NCBI GenBank assembly: GCA_021795535.1 | Contig: JAJYPG010000107.1 | Span: 1 to 5,725, forward strand | Source: Planctomycetota bacterium | GTDB lineage: Bacteria; Planctomycetota; Phycisphaerae; WQYP01 | Length of the DNA: 5,725 nucleotides | Reading direction: 5' to 3' | Shown: positions 1 through 5,725 of the stretch, piece by piece | Layout of the letters: every line of letters starts with the position of its first letter | Position numbering within the stretch: position 1 is the first letter of the stretch | The notes under the pieces: model-generated | Seen by the model: only the letters and a program-made list of their open reading frames with translations | Database searches by the model: none | Told to the model about the DNA's origin: nothing | Program-made: the position numbers and the translations under genes

Positions 1-549
1 GCGGTCATATTGTTTTCGTGATTCGGCGGGTACGGATCGCAGCGCCCGTTCACGATGGCTTTCGAGTTCCCGGATGTGCGATTGGAGTTCCGCAACGCGC
101 TGGCTGCTTTGCCGGCGGGAATCATCCAGGCTTTTTTGTGCTAAATCCAGTTGTTCGCGTATACCCGATGCTGATTTATTATTGGTTTCCAATTGCCCCA
201 TGAAATCGAGAATGATGGTTTCAATCTTGCTGACTTCTTCTTTTTCCGCGGAAATCTGGATGAGAATGGCCGAGTATTCTTTATTGGTCTTGGCATTATT
301 TAAAGTTGTCCGCATTTTTTCGATGTGTTCTTGTCGGCTTTTCATATCCAAGTCATGGGTGCTGATCGTGGCTTGGAGTTTTCGTCCGGCGGATTCAAGT
401 TCCGCCAGAGCGGCGTTGAGCCGGGTGATATTATTTTCGATCGCTACTTGATCCTTCATTACCGCCACCAGGCGGTTATTAAATTCATGTAAATCATGGT
501 CAATGCGATAAAGCGCCAGCAGGGAAGGGATCGTTGTGAATACCGTCAT
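1..549 (-). CDS. CT398/DUF164-like coiled-coil protein with expected C-terminal zinc ribbon (partial, C-terminus beyond window)
   Basis: This minus-strand frame is open from an ATG at 549 to the window edge, giving 183 residues. A GAGG at 557-560 lies 7 bases before the ATG, and an in-frame stop lies just upstream, which fixes the start. The protein is rich in Glu, Lys, Gln and Leu with almost no Gly or Pro, as expected of a long helical coiled coil (about residues 20-165). The stretch from M69 to I99, with MKSRQEHIEKMR followed by NAKTNKEYSAIL, matches my recollection of the CT398/DUF164 family. In that family two long helices precede a C4 zinc ribbon. The last visible residues (VPAES, 173-177) fit the linker before that ribbon, but the cysteines are off the window. 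The family's molecular role is poorly defined; some members bind secretion or flagellar components. It follows the ferredoxin gene by 50 bp on the same strand, so co-transcription is likely. Confidence 0.75.
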   Translation of the reverse strand, partial: MTVFTTIPSLLALYRIDHDLHEFNNRLVAVMKDQVAIENNITRLNAALAELESAGRKLQATISTHDLDMKSRQEHIEKMRTTLNNAKTNKEYSAILIQISAEKEEVSKIETIILDFMGQLETNNKSASGIREQLDLAQKSLDDSRRQSSQRVAELQSHIRELESHRERALRSVPAESRKQYDR

Positions 550-599
550 GTCGTAACCTCAAATTCTTCAATCCCGCAGTGTACCAAGATTGAGCCTTT

Positions 600-974
600 T
601 CAGCCAGCGGTTTTCTCAATCCACACCGGCGGTGGTTCAATGTTATCAGCCGGACGACCGCCGGCATCTTTGGCTCCGGTGCCTTTCCATCGGCTGATAA
701 CGCGAACAGTCATGTCCTGATCACAAAGCACCTGGCAGCTAAGCCGCAGTCCAGGTTGCGCGGCCAGCCCGCGTTCTTTCATGACGTTTTTTTCCGCTTC
801 AGTGATTTTGGACGGCTCACCGTGCTCTATATGAACGCGGCAAGTGGTGCAGCGGGCGTGGCCGCCACAGGCGTGAAACTGATCAATTTTGACAATATCG
901 GTCAGGGCATTGACCAGTCGCGTTCCAGCGGGAACATCAAAATCACCAATATTTTCAACTGTAAGTTTCGGCAT
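600..974 (-). CDS. [2Fe-2S] ferredoxin with conserved-looking C-terminal tail
   Basis: This is a 124-residue protein starting MPKLTVENIG. It has a ferredoxin-type beta-grasp fold with cluster ligands C36, C42, C45 and C80 (C-x5-C-x2-C-x34-C), the spacing of adrenodoxin-like proteins. An extra C84 follows. The local motif is ACGGHARCTTCRV and the second ligand sits in RLSCQ. After the fold comes a tail (about residues 96-124) containing GRPADNIEPPPVW, which I recall from planctomycete ferredoxin-like proteins. It should be a cytoplasmic one-electron carrier; its reductase and acceptor are unknown. The frame extends upstream to a GTG at 1085 that overlaps the hemC stop as GTGA. I prefer the ATG at 974 because AAGG (983-986) lies 8 bases before it and the ferredoxin fold begins there. 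An ATG at 980 is too close to that site. It lies 107 bp after hemC and 50 bp before the coiled-coil gene, all on the minus strand. Confidence 0.88.
   Translation of the reverse strand: MPKLTVENIGDFDVPAGTRLVNALTDIVKIDQFHACGGHARCTTCRVHIEHGEPSKITEAEKNVMKERGLAAQPGLRLSCQVLCDQDMTVRVISRWKGTGAKDAGGRPADNIEPPPVWIEKTAG
642..701. repeat. Perfect 11-bp inverted repeat inside the ferredoxin gene
   Basis: GTTATCAGCCG at 642-652 is the exact reverse complement of CGGCTGATAAC at 691-701. The arms are separated by 38 bases and can extend by one G-U wobble pair at each end. A nested CCGG/CCGG pairing (661-664 with 676-679) lies inside the loop. In the minus-strand mRNA this would fold the 3' part of the ferredoxin coding region, about 100 bases before the next gene's start. 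The arms encode parts of VISR and PADN, so coding constraint may partly explain them. Confidence 0.5.
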
Positions 975-982
975 AGTCATAT

Positions 983-986
983 CCTT
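983..986 (-). promoter_or_regulatory. Ribosome binding site deciding the ferredoxin start
   Basis: The minus strand reads TTTTAAGGATATGACTATG here. AAGG is 2 bases from the first ATG (980) but 8 bases from the second (974). This supports initiation at 974 and argues against both the ATG at 980 and the distant GTG at 1085. Confidence 0.55.
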
Positions 987-1026
987 AAAATTGCGATCCA
1001 TCCTGAACCGCATGTTTAAGTCATTG

Positions 1027-1055
1027 AGTATGCAACCCAATGCCCGACGTTGCAA
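1027..1055 (-). promoter_or_regulatory. Candidate sigma70-like promoter for the ferredoxin gene
   Basis: On the minus strand, TTGCAA (1050-1055) and CATACT (1027-1032) are separated by exactly 17 bases. Each matches 4 of 6 consensus positions. Transcription would start near 1020 and leave a leader of about 45 bases before the ATG at 974. Matches of this quality arise often by chance, so read-through from hemC is equally possible. Confidence 0.25.
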
Positions 1056-1081
1056 GTGTGCGGTGAATTGAATGTCCGTTT

Positions 1082-2053
1082 TCACGGCGGATTAATGAGG
1101 CTCATAATTTCCGCGCTACCGCGCCGTTGCAGTGTATCAAGCAGTAAATCGTACAGGCTGTTAAGTCCGGCGTCTGAAGGATCTTCCGTAAGCAATGTGG
1201 CGCGAGACATTTTTTTTCCATCAGGGGTGGCCAGGAAAGCGCGGACAATCCAACCAGCGAGATTATTGACCGGATTTCCGCGTGGCATGGCGCAAACGCC
1301 GATGGGGGCCAGGCAGTTACCGGCTAGTGCCGCAACCACCCGGCGCTCAAAAGCCAGAGCCGCCGCTGTGGCAATATGATTAATCGATCCGGCGGCAGTA
1401 CGCATTGCGGAATCATCTGTCCGCGTCTGAAGTGCCAGAATGCCCTGACCGGCAGCGGGGATAAATTCGTCCAGTGGCAAGCTGATCGCATGTTCAGGAA
1501 GCAAATCTGTCCGATCCAACCCGGCTTTGGCCAGAAACGTACCGGCAACAACACCTTCCCGCACCTTGCGCAAACGCGTTTCTATGTTGCCGCGCAGCGG
1601 TTCAACGGTAGCATCCGGGCGAGTGGCCAGAAGTTGGGCCTGCCGACGCAGCGAAGATGTTCCGACGGTGGCGTTCCGGGGAATTTCATTAATGGATTTA
1701 TTTTCAAATCCAATCCATACATCCTGCGGATCTGCCCGCAGGGGTGTCCCGGCGATAACGGTTCCAGGGGCGAGTTCGGTAGGCATATCCTTGGCGGAAT
1801 GTACCGCGAGGTCGATACGATTTTCCAGCAAAGCTGTTTCAAGTTCTTTTATGAACAGGCCCTTGCCGCCAGATTCCGCCAGGGGGCGCTGCTGCTGTTG
1901 ATCCCCTGAAGTCGTAATGAAAACAAGTTCAATTTCCAGTGGCTCCTTGCCCGATTGCCGGGTTTCGAGCATTTGCTTAACCATACCCGCTTGCGTGCGT
2001 GCCAGGAGGCTTGCCCGGGTACCGATTCGGATTGTTCTATCGCGCGTTGCCAT
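1082..2053 (-). CDS. hemC: Porphobilinogen deaminase (hydroxymethylbilane synthase)
   Basis: HemC joins four porphobilinogen molecules into hydroxymethylbilane, a common step of haem and other tetrapyrrole synthesis in the cytoplasm. The 323-residue product is close to the usual length (E. coli about 313). Recognisable segments are IRIGTRASLLARTQA (8-22), GGKGLFIKELE (62-72), LAVHSAKDMPTE (82-93) with catalytic Asp D89, GTSSLRRQAQL (131-141), LRGNIETRL (153-161), PAAGQGILALQ (199-209), and AGNCLAPIG (244-252). C247 in the last is the expected attachment site of the dipyrromethane cofactor. The ATG at 2053 is chosen because the family's conserved strand begins a few residues later. Its ribosome binding site is weak, and a GTG at 2119 in the same frame would add 22 unconserved residues. 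The protein appears intact. No hemD follows within the window; the next gene on this strand is the ferredoxin. Confidence 0.96.
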   Translation of the reverse strand: MATRDRTIRIGTRASLLARTQAGMVKQMLETRQSGKEPLEIELVFITTSGDQQQQRPLAESGGKGLFIKELETALLENRIDLAVHSAKDMPTELAPGTVIAGTPLRADPQDVWIGFENKSINEIPRNATVGTSSLRRQAQLLATRPDATVEPLRGNIETRLRKVREGVVAGTFLAKAGLDRTDLLPEHAISLPLDEFIPAAGQGILALQTRTDDSAMRTAAGSINHIATAAALAFERRVVAALAGNCLAPIGVCAMPRGNPVNNLAGWIVRAFLATPDGKKMSRATLLTEDPSDAGLNSLYDLLLDTLQRRGSAEIMSLINPP

Positions 2054-2108
2054 GGTCTTGATGCTACCGGCACCAAGACCCTTACGCCAGTGACAGCCGT
2101 TGAGCCGC

Positions 2109-2128
2109 AAAAAAGCCACCTCGGCTTT
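2109..2128 (-). terminator. Terminator-like hairpin with U-run in the hemC leader
   Basis: On the minus strand AAAGCC (2128-2123) and GGCTTT (2117-2112) form a perfect 6-bp stem with a GAGGT loop. The stem leads directly into a run of six Ts (2114-2109). It lies about 55 bases upstream of the hemC ATG, so if transcribed it could act as an attenuator or end stray transcription coming from the right. The stem is short and half A-U, so termination strength would be low. Confidence 0.3.
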
Positions 2129-2129
2129 A

Positions 2130-2159
2130 TGGACGAAACAGGGCTATCTGCGGTACACT
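2130..2159 (+). promoter_or_regulatory. Candidate panD promoter
   Basis: TGGACG (2130-2135) and TACACT (2154-2159) sit 18 bases apart in the divergent region. Each matches 4 of 6 sigma70 positions. The predicted transcript start near 2166 would give a leader of about 50 bases before the panD ATG. This is the best candidate I see in 2054-2215, but it is weak. I found no comparably placed promoter for hemC. Confidence 0.22.
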
Positions 2160-2215
2160 GTCCAGAAGAGCCGGCCCGAATGGCTGAATATTGCCGGCCG
2201 GATTCGGAATGTGTA

Positions 2216-2596
2216 ATGTTATTAACTTTACTGCGAGCCAAGATTCACGGCGCAATTATTACTCAAGCTAATCGTAATTACGTTGGAAGTATCACCATTG
2301 ATCGTGATTTGCTTAAACTCAGCGGATTATTGCCCAATGAGCGCGTACTGGTGGCTGATATTCATAATGGTGTACGGTTTGAAACATATATCCTCGCCGG
2401 AGAAAAAGGTTCCGGTGTCATTGGTATTAACGGAGCGGCGGCGCATCTGGTCAAGCCGGGAGAAAAAATCATCATCATGGCGTTTGCCGAGATGACCCCG
2501 GAAGAAGCCGCCGAACATGAGGCACGCGTGCTGGTGTTGGATTCGTTCAATAAACCGATTAAGAATATGACCATCGCGAGCCGATTGGACGTATAA
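2216..2596 (+). CDS. panD: Aspartate 1-decarboxylase precursor
   Basis: PanD makes beta-alanine from L-aspartate for pantothenate and coenzyme A. It is made as a zymogen that cuts itself before a serine, which then becomes the pyruvoyl cofactor. The product is 126 residues, the same as the E. coli enzyme, and aligns without gaps at the key positions: K9, H11, Y22, the cleavage pair G24-S25 in YVGSITID, R54 and Y58 in NGVRFETY, and N72 in INGAAAH. The ATG at 2216 is chosen because the family begins with ML.TLLRAKIH. A GGA at 2206-2208 lies 7 bases before it. An in-frame ATG at 2180, preceded by AGAAGAG, would add 12 unconserved residues. It is divergent from hemC and 77 bp ahead of the protease gene. 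The functional link to the protease, if any, is not evident. Confidence 0.95.
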   Translation: MLLTLLRAKIHGAIITQANRNYVGSITIDRDLLKLSGLLPNERVLVADIHNGVRFETYILAGEKGSGVIGINGAAAHLVKPGEKIIIMAFAEMTPEEAAEHEARVLVLDSFNKPIKNMTIASRLDV

Positions 2597-2632
2597 CGCT
2601 GTAAGATGTTGTGCTGTAAGCCGATCTTTCGC

Positions 2633-2653
2633 GGCAGGTGACATTCGCCTGCC
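2633..2653 (+). promoter_or_regulatory. Hairpin between panD and the htrA-like gene
   Basis: GGCAGG (2633-2638) pairs perfectly with CCTGCC (2648-2653), plus one G-U pair, around a 7-base loop. It ends 9 bases before the GGAG ribosome binding site (2663-2666) of the protease gene. Only ACTTTATAT follows, not a clean T-run, so it may be a weak terminator after panD, a leader structure for the protease, or nothing. Confidence 0.3.
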
Positions 2654-2673
2654 ACTTTATATGGAGTGCCTGA

Positions 2674-4107
2674 ATGCTGGACCGCATGAGACGATACCTG
2701 AATAAAGCCGAAGCATTGCGTGCGCTCTGGGCGTTGCTGTTGGCGTTGTGGATCATTCCGCAACTGGGGGGCTGCTCCGCAACGCCTGCGTGGATGGTCA
2801 ATGATAAGCCCTCCTGGCGAACCCAATATGCTTTGTCACATGTATCCCCGGCGGTTGTCCGAATTAACGTCGTGATGCGCGATTTCCGGAATGGCGTGCC
2901 GGAAAATTTTCGAGCCATCGGCAGCGGTGTTATTATTGATAAGCAGGGGCGGGTGCTGACCAATTTTCACGTTGCCGGCAGAGCCCGTCGAATTGAAATC
3001 ATATTGCCGGATCAGGAACGCGTGCGGGCCACACTCATCGGTTCGGATCACTGGACGGATCTGGCGCTTGTGCAGATGGATATGGCACAGATTAAAGCGC
3101 GCCATTTGCATTTCAAATGGGCCACCCTTGGCAACTCCAGGCATGTGCAACTTGGGGAACCCGTGCTGGCCATCGGCACGCCATACGGTCTTTCCCGCAC
3201 AGTAACCAGCGGCATTATCTCCGATACGGACAGATTCTTTAATGCCACAACCATTGATGGTTACGAAACCGGCTGGTTTAACAACTGGCTTCAGACTGAT
3301 GCGGCAATTAATCCCGGAAATTCCGGAGGACCACTGATTAACCTGCGCGGCCATGTCATTGGCATCAATACGCGCGGTGATCCGACGGCTAACAACCTTG
3401 GCTTTGCCATCCCCATCAATGTCGCGCGCCGTGTCATTCCGTCATTGTTGAAAGATCGTAAAGTGTCGCGCAGTTATATCGGGCTGGAACTTGAACCCAT
3501 GCTGGGATTAAGCCGATTTTATCATTTGCCTCCGGAAAAGGGCGTGTTAATCCGATCGGTGGATCATGATTCTCCCGCATCCGCTGCTGGCGTGCATGCC
3601 CTGGATGTACTGTTGTCGGTCGATGGCTACGCCACCAATTGCCGATTCCCGGAACAAATTTCCGCCGTGCGGCGTTACGTTGCCGATCAGCCGGTCGGTT
3701 CCACACTCACGCTGGTGCTGGATCGCATGAACAATGGATCCGTGATGAAACAGAAAACACTTCACGTTGTCACGCAGCGCTTGGAAAGTGTGATTTCACC
3801 GCGGCATCAAATCAAGCCATGGGGAATCGTGGTGCGGAATCTTACCAGCGCGTTTTTGCGGCAGCAGCAGATGAAAATGATTCGCGGTGTGCTGGTAACC
3901 AGTGTTCAAAGTGGATCGATTGCCGACAGCGCTGGAATGGAAGATGGCGACATCATTCGCGTGGTCGGTGCCACACGCATTACGGACAGTGTACAACTTA
4001 AAATCCTGGCTGACCGTATGGCCAAGACCAAGAAACCTTATGCCGTGGTGGTAAAACGTGGTCGCGCTGAACGCACGCTGGTATTTACACCCGGTGGCGG
4101 CAGTTAA
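2674..4107 (+). CDS. HtrA/DegP-type serine protease, lipoprotein, two PDZ domains
   Basis: This is a 477-residue envelope protease expected to degrade or process misfolded exported proteins. The N-terminus has basic residues, a hydrophobic stretch (about 17-32) and a lipobox LGGC with C34, so the mature protein is probably lipid-anchored. The trypsin-like domain (about 55-260) has a complete triad: H99 in LTNFHVAG, D129 in WTDLALV and S217 in INPGNSGGPL. TSGIIS (178-183) and LQTDAAINPG (206-215) are typical HtrA segments. PDZ1 spans about 265-370 (GVLIRSVDHDSPASAAGV) and PDZ2 about 380-472 (GVLVTSVQSGSIADSAGMEDGD). The ATG at 2674 has GGAG (2663-2666) 7 bases upstream. The ATG at 2686 is less well placed. 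Two PDZ domains match the DegP/DegQ layout, but lipid anchoring differs from periplasmic DegP and the exact orthology is unclear, so no symbol is given. A degenerate paralogue follows after 56 bp. Confidence 0.93.
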   Translation: MLDRMRRYLNKAEALRALWALLLALWIIPQLGGCSATPAWMVNDKPSWRTQYALSHVSPAVVRINVVMRDFRNGVPENFRAIGSGVIIDKQGRVLTNFHVAGRARRIEIILPDQERVRATLIGSDHWTDLALVQMDMAQIKARHLHFKWATLGNSRHVQLGEPVLAIGTPYGLSRTVTSGIISDTDRFFNATTIDGYETGWFNNWLQTDAAINPGNSGGPLINLRGHVIGINTRGDPTANNLGFAIPINVARRVIPSLLKDRKVSRSYIGLELEPMLGLSRFYHLPPEKGVLIRSVDHDSPASAAGVHALDVLLSVDGYATNCRFPEQISAVRRYVADQPVGSTLTLVLDRMNNGSVMKQKTLHVVTQRLESVISPRHQIKPWGIVVRNLTSAFLRQQQMKMIRGVLVTSVQSGSIADSAGMEDGDIIRVVGATRITDSVQLKILADRMAKTKKPYAVVVKRGRAERTLVFTPGGGS

Positions 4108-4163
4108 AAACGGTTTAATATTGTTTATGGATAATGAGTAACTTTTAAGATCAGGAAACGACT

Positions 4164-5579
4164 ATGAATTATCGTTCAATATGGCTCCGCGTGCTGGCCA
4201 TGACGTGCGTATCGGCTGGTTTGATGGGGGCCGATGCCTCGGCTTCCGCACCGCCAAGCGTCGCCAAGCGGATTCCCGAAATTGCCCGCAGCCTTGTGGT
4301 GGTGCAATACACCGCTGAAAACGAATTCCATAAAACCAATAAACTCAGCGGCCAGGGAATTGTGCTAAATAAAAAGGGCGTGGTGCTGGTATCCTCCGAT
4401 CTTATCCCGCAAGATATTCCGTTGGACTACATCCGTCACTTAAAAATCCGGATTGCTCTGGGCGACATGCCGAAAATACCCGCCGAATATCTCGGACGTA
4501 CCGTGGACGGCTTATTCTGCTATGTTCGGGCACTTAAACCTCTGGATGCGACACCGTTGCGCATTTCATCCACGTCCAAACCCTATCTTGCCGAGCGTGT
4601 TTTTTCGGTAGGGCGGTTGGGCAAGGATCAGGCGTATGGGGCCTTTGTTGGCGTCAACCGCATCAAAGCGATGATTCCGCTTGTGCACACGCTGATAGCA
4701 ACGGATTCATTCGGTCTCACGGATGCCAACAGTCCGGTGTTTGATTACCGCACCGGAAAATTCGTCGGCATGACCGTCCCGAATCCCGGTGATGGAATGA
4801 TCATGACTCTGCTGGGACGATCTGTTCCGGTTACCCTGCGCGATAATCAACAGGTAGGAATGTTTATTGCGTATGACTCGTTCAAGCAGGATTTAACCGA
4901 TGTTCCGACCAAACGATTTGTAGCCAAAATCCCATGGTTTGGTACTTTGGACAGCACCGGCCTGCGGTCGGCGGTGCGGAAGCTTTACAACATTAAACTC
5001 ACGTCAGGCCTGATGGTTGGGCAGGTTATTCCGGGCATGCCCGCGGCCAAAGGCGGCTTGAAGTCGCGCGATATTATCCTCACCGTGAATGGCAAGCCGT
5101 TTGCGCATACGCCGGTGGCAGCGCTGATGGTAGCACGTTTTGAGCACCGAATGCAGGAATTAAAGCCGGGCCAGATTATTAAACTTGGCATTCTACGAAA
5201 CGGGAAGCCAAAGACCATTACCATTACCGTCGGACAGGCCCCGACTCCGCCGAGTCGTCTGCCTCGGTACTATGATCGTAAGATCGGTCTGGTGGTGCAC
5301 GATCTGGCATTTATTGATACTTATTCCCGCAAACTGCCGCTGACCCAAAAGGGTGTTTATGTGGTACTGGTGCATAATGGAAAACCCGCGTCGCTGGGAA
5401 CCACACCGGTGCAGTCCGGCTATATCATCACGCGCGTGGATGATCATCGCATTGATAATATTATCGATTTCAAAAAGCTGGTAACGCAAGCGGAGACCAC
5501 GGCCGGTAAGCCGGAGATAGTATTTGAGGTCATCAAGGGTGATGGCCGTACGGCCGCTTGCCATGTCAGTTTGAATTAA
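4164..5579 (+). CDS. Secreted HtrA-like pseudoprotease with two PDZ domains
   Basis: This 471-residue protein shares the protease-plus-two-PDZ layout of its upstream neighbour. A Sec signal peptide (about 1-29, ending ASASA) suggests periplasmic export; no lipobox is seen. Residues 63-80 align without gaps to 83-100 of the neighbour (GxG, K.G, VL), but the catalytic His position is D79 and TNFHV reads VSSDL. The Asp region (D115 in VDGLFCYV) may be kept. The Ser region reads TDANSPVFD (186-194): S190 remains while the GNSGGP oxyanion-hole motif is lost. Proteolysis by the usual mechanism is therefore unlikely. PDZ1 (about 262-356) has GLMVGQVIPGMPAAKGGL, and PDZ2 (about 370-468) has GVYVVLVHNGKPAS. 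AGGA (4153-4156) lies 7 bases before the ATG. It is probably co-transcribed with the protease and could be its partner, adaptor or peptide-binding regulator. The frame is intact, so this is a maintained protein and not a decayed gene. Confidence 0.85.
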   Translation: MNYRSIWLRVLAMTCVSAGLMGADASASAPPSVAKRIPEIARSLVVVQYTAENEFHKTNKLSGQGIVLNKKGVVLVSSDLIPQDIPLDYIRHLKIRIALGDMPKIPAEYLGRTVDGLFCYVRALKPLDATPLRISSTSKPYLAERVFSVGRLGKDQAYGAFVGVNRIKAMIPLVHTLIATDSFGLTDANSPVFDYRTGKFVGMTVPNPGDGMIMTLLGRSVPVTLRDNQQVGMFIAYDSFKQDLTDVPTKRFVAKIPWFGTLDSTGLRSAVRKLYNIKLTSGLMVGQVIPGMPAAKGGLKSRDIILTVNGKPFAHTPVAALMVARFEHRMQELKPGQIIKLGILRNGKPKTITITVGQAPTPPSRLPRYYDRKIGLVVHDLAFIDTYSRKLPLTQKGVYVVLVHNGKPASLGTTPVQSGYIITRVDDHRIDNIIDFKKLVTQAETTAGKPEIVFEVIKGDGRTAACHVSLN

Positions 5580-5615
5580 CGATGATCGAAGACATGGGCC
5601 GCATGTTTGGCTTCC

Positions 5616-5620
5616 AGGAG
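5616..5620 (+). promoter_or_regulatory. Ribosome binding site for the right-edge reading frame
   Basis: AGGAG lies 9 bases before the ATG at 5630. The alternative in-frame ATG at 5582 has no purine-rich site ahead of it. This favours 5630 as the start. Confidence 0.4.
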
Positions 5621-5629
5621 ACTTTACGG

Positions 5630-5725
5630 ATGGGGGCTATCGGGTATCTGGACGGGCGTGCGGACGACAGAGAGTCTTTTAAGGAACGGTTAATGCCGCG
5701 CCAGTATCCAATTTTACAGTTTCCT
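5630..5725 (+). CDS. Unrecognised protein, N-terminal fragment (cut by window edge)
   Basis: The plus-strand frame is open from ATG 5582 to the window end (48 codons). I start it at the ATG at 5630 because an AGGAG lies 9 bases upstream, which leaves 32 visible residues beginning MGAIGYLDGRADDRE. If the true start is 5582, the gene begins 2 bases after the pseudoprotease stop and would be tightly coupled to it, with the extra residues MIEDMGRMFGFQETLR. The visible part is hydrophilic, with no signal peptide or membrane segment, and I recognise no family. Its position suggests it belongs to the same transcript as the two HtrA-like genes. Confidence 0.45.
   Translation, partial: MGAIGYLDGRADDRESFKERLMPRQYPILQFP

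Noticed and set aside
74..451. Plus-strand open frame of 125 codons
   Set aside because: It lies antisense to the coiled-coil gene, has no ribosome binding site I can see, and its composition is that of a complement-strand shadow.
975..1085. GTG start at 1085 for the ferredoxin, overlapping the hemC stop as GTGA
   Set aside because: Translational coupling is attractive, but the 37 added residues resemble no ferredoxin extension and the AAGG site fits the ATG at 974.
1376..1909. Plus-strand open frame of 177 codons, and other frames over 1324-1901
   Set aside because: They lie entirely within hemC, whose motifs are unmistakable over the whole span.
1082..2053. Possible hemC-hemD fusion
   Set aside because: The protein ends at 323 residues, a normal HemC length, with no room for a uroporphyrinogen-III synthase domain.
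2176..2207. CCGAAT/ATTCGG dyad flanking AATATT just before panD
   Set aside because: A 6-bp arm with a 20-base spacer is expected by chance several times in a window this size, and nothing else supports an operator.
1955..2215. N-terminal extension of the panD frame by up to 87 codons
   Set aside because: It would overlap hemC antisense. The PanD family begins at residue 1 of the 126-residue version and the extension shows no family similarity.
4108..4163. Terminator or promoter between the two HtrA-like genes
   Set aside because: The 56-bp gap is AT-rich but contains no convincing hairpin with T-run and no well-spaced promoter boxes.

Overview
The window looks like core chromosome of a Gram-negative-type bacterium with moderate GC. 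The tentative suggestion is Planctomycetota (PVC group). This rests on recollected resemblance of the C4 zinc-ribbon coiled-coil protein and of a [2Fe-2S] ferredoxin with a GRPADxIxPPPVW-like tail, plus the tandem HtrA/PDZ arrangement. It is an inference, not a database result. No mobile element, CRISPR array, tRNA or rRNA was seen.

Layout. Two gene blocks diverge from a 162-bp intergenic region (2054-2215). Leftward (minus strand) run hemC (porphobilinogen deaminase, 1082-2053), a small [2Fe-2S] ferredoxin (600-974) and a CT398/DUF164-like coiled-coil protein (1-549). The last gene is cut by the left edge, so its C-terminal zinc ribbon is outside the window. Rightward (plus strand) run panD (aspartate 1-decarboxylase, 2216-2596), an intact HtrA/DegP-type lipoprotein serine protease with two PDZ domains (2674-4107), and a secreted paralogue with the same architecture whose catalytic His is replaced by Asp (4164-5579). 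An unrecognised reading frame then starts near the right edge and is cut by it (5630-5725, or from 5582).

How they fit together. hemC and panD are housekeeping cofactor genes (tetrapyrrole; pantothenate/CoA). The ferredoxin could supply electrons or an Fe-S function, but its partner is not shown by the sequence. The two HtrA-like proteins are most simply read as a protease and pseudoprotease pair acting outside the cytoplasmic membrane. This pair is the most interesting content here. I found no convincing evidence of a wholly new system. Lesser curiosities are an 11-bp perfect inverted repeat inside the ferredoxin gene, a terminator-like hairpin in the hemC leader, and a hairpin just ahead of the htrA ribosome binding site.
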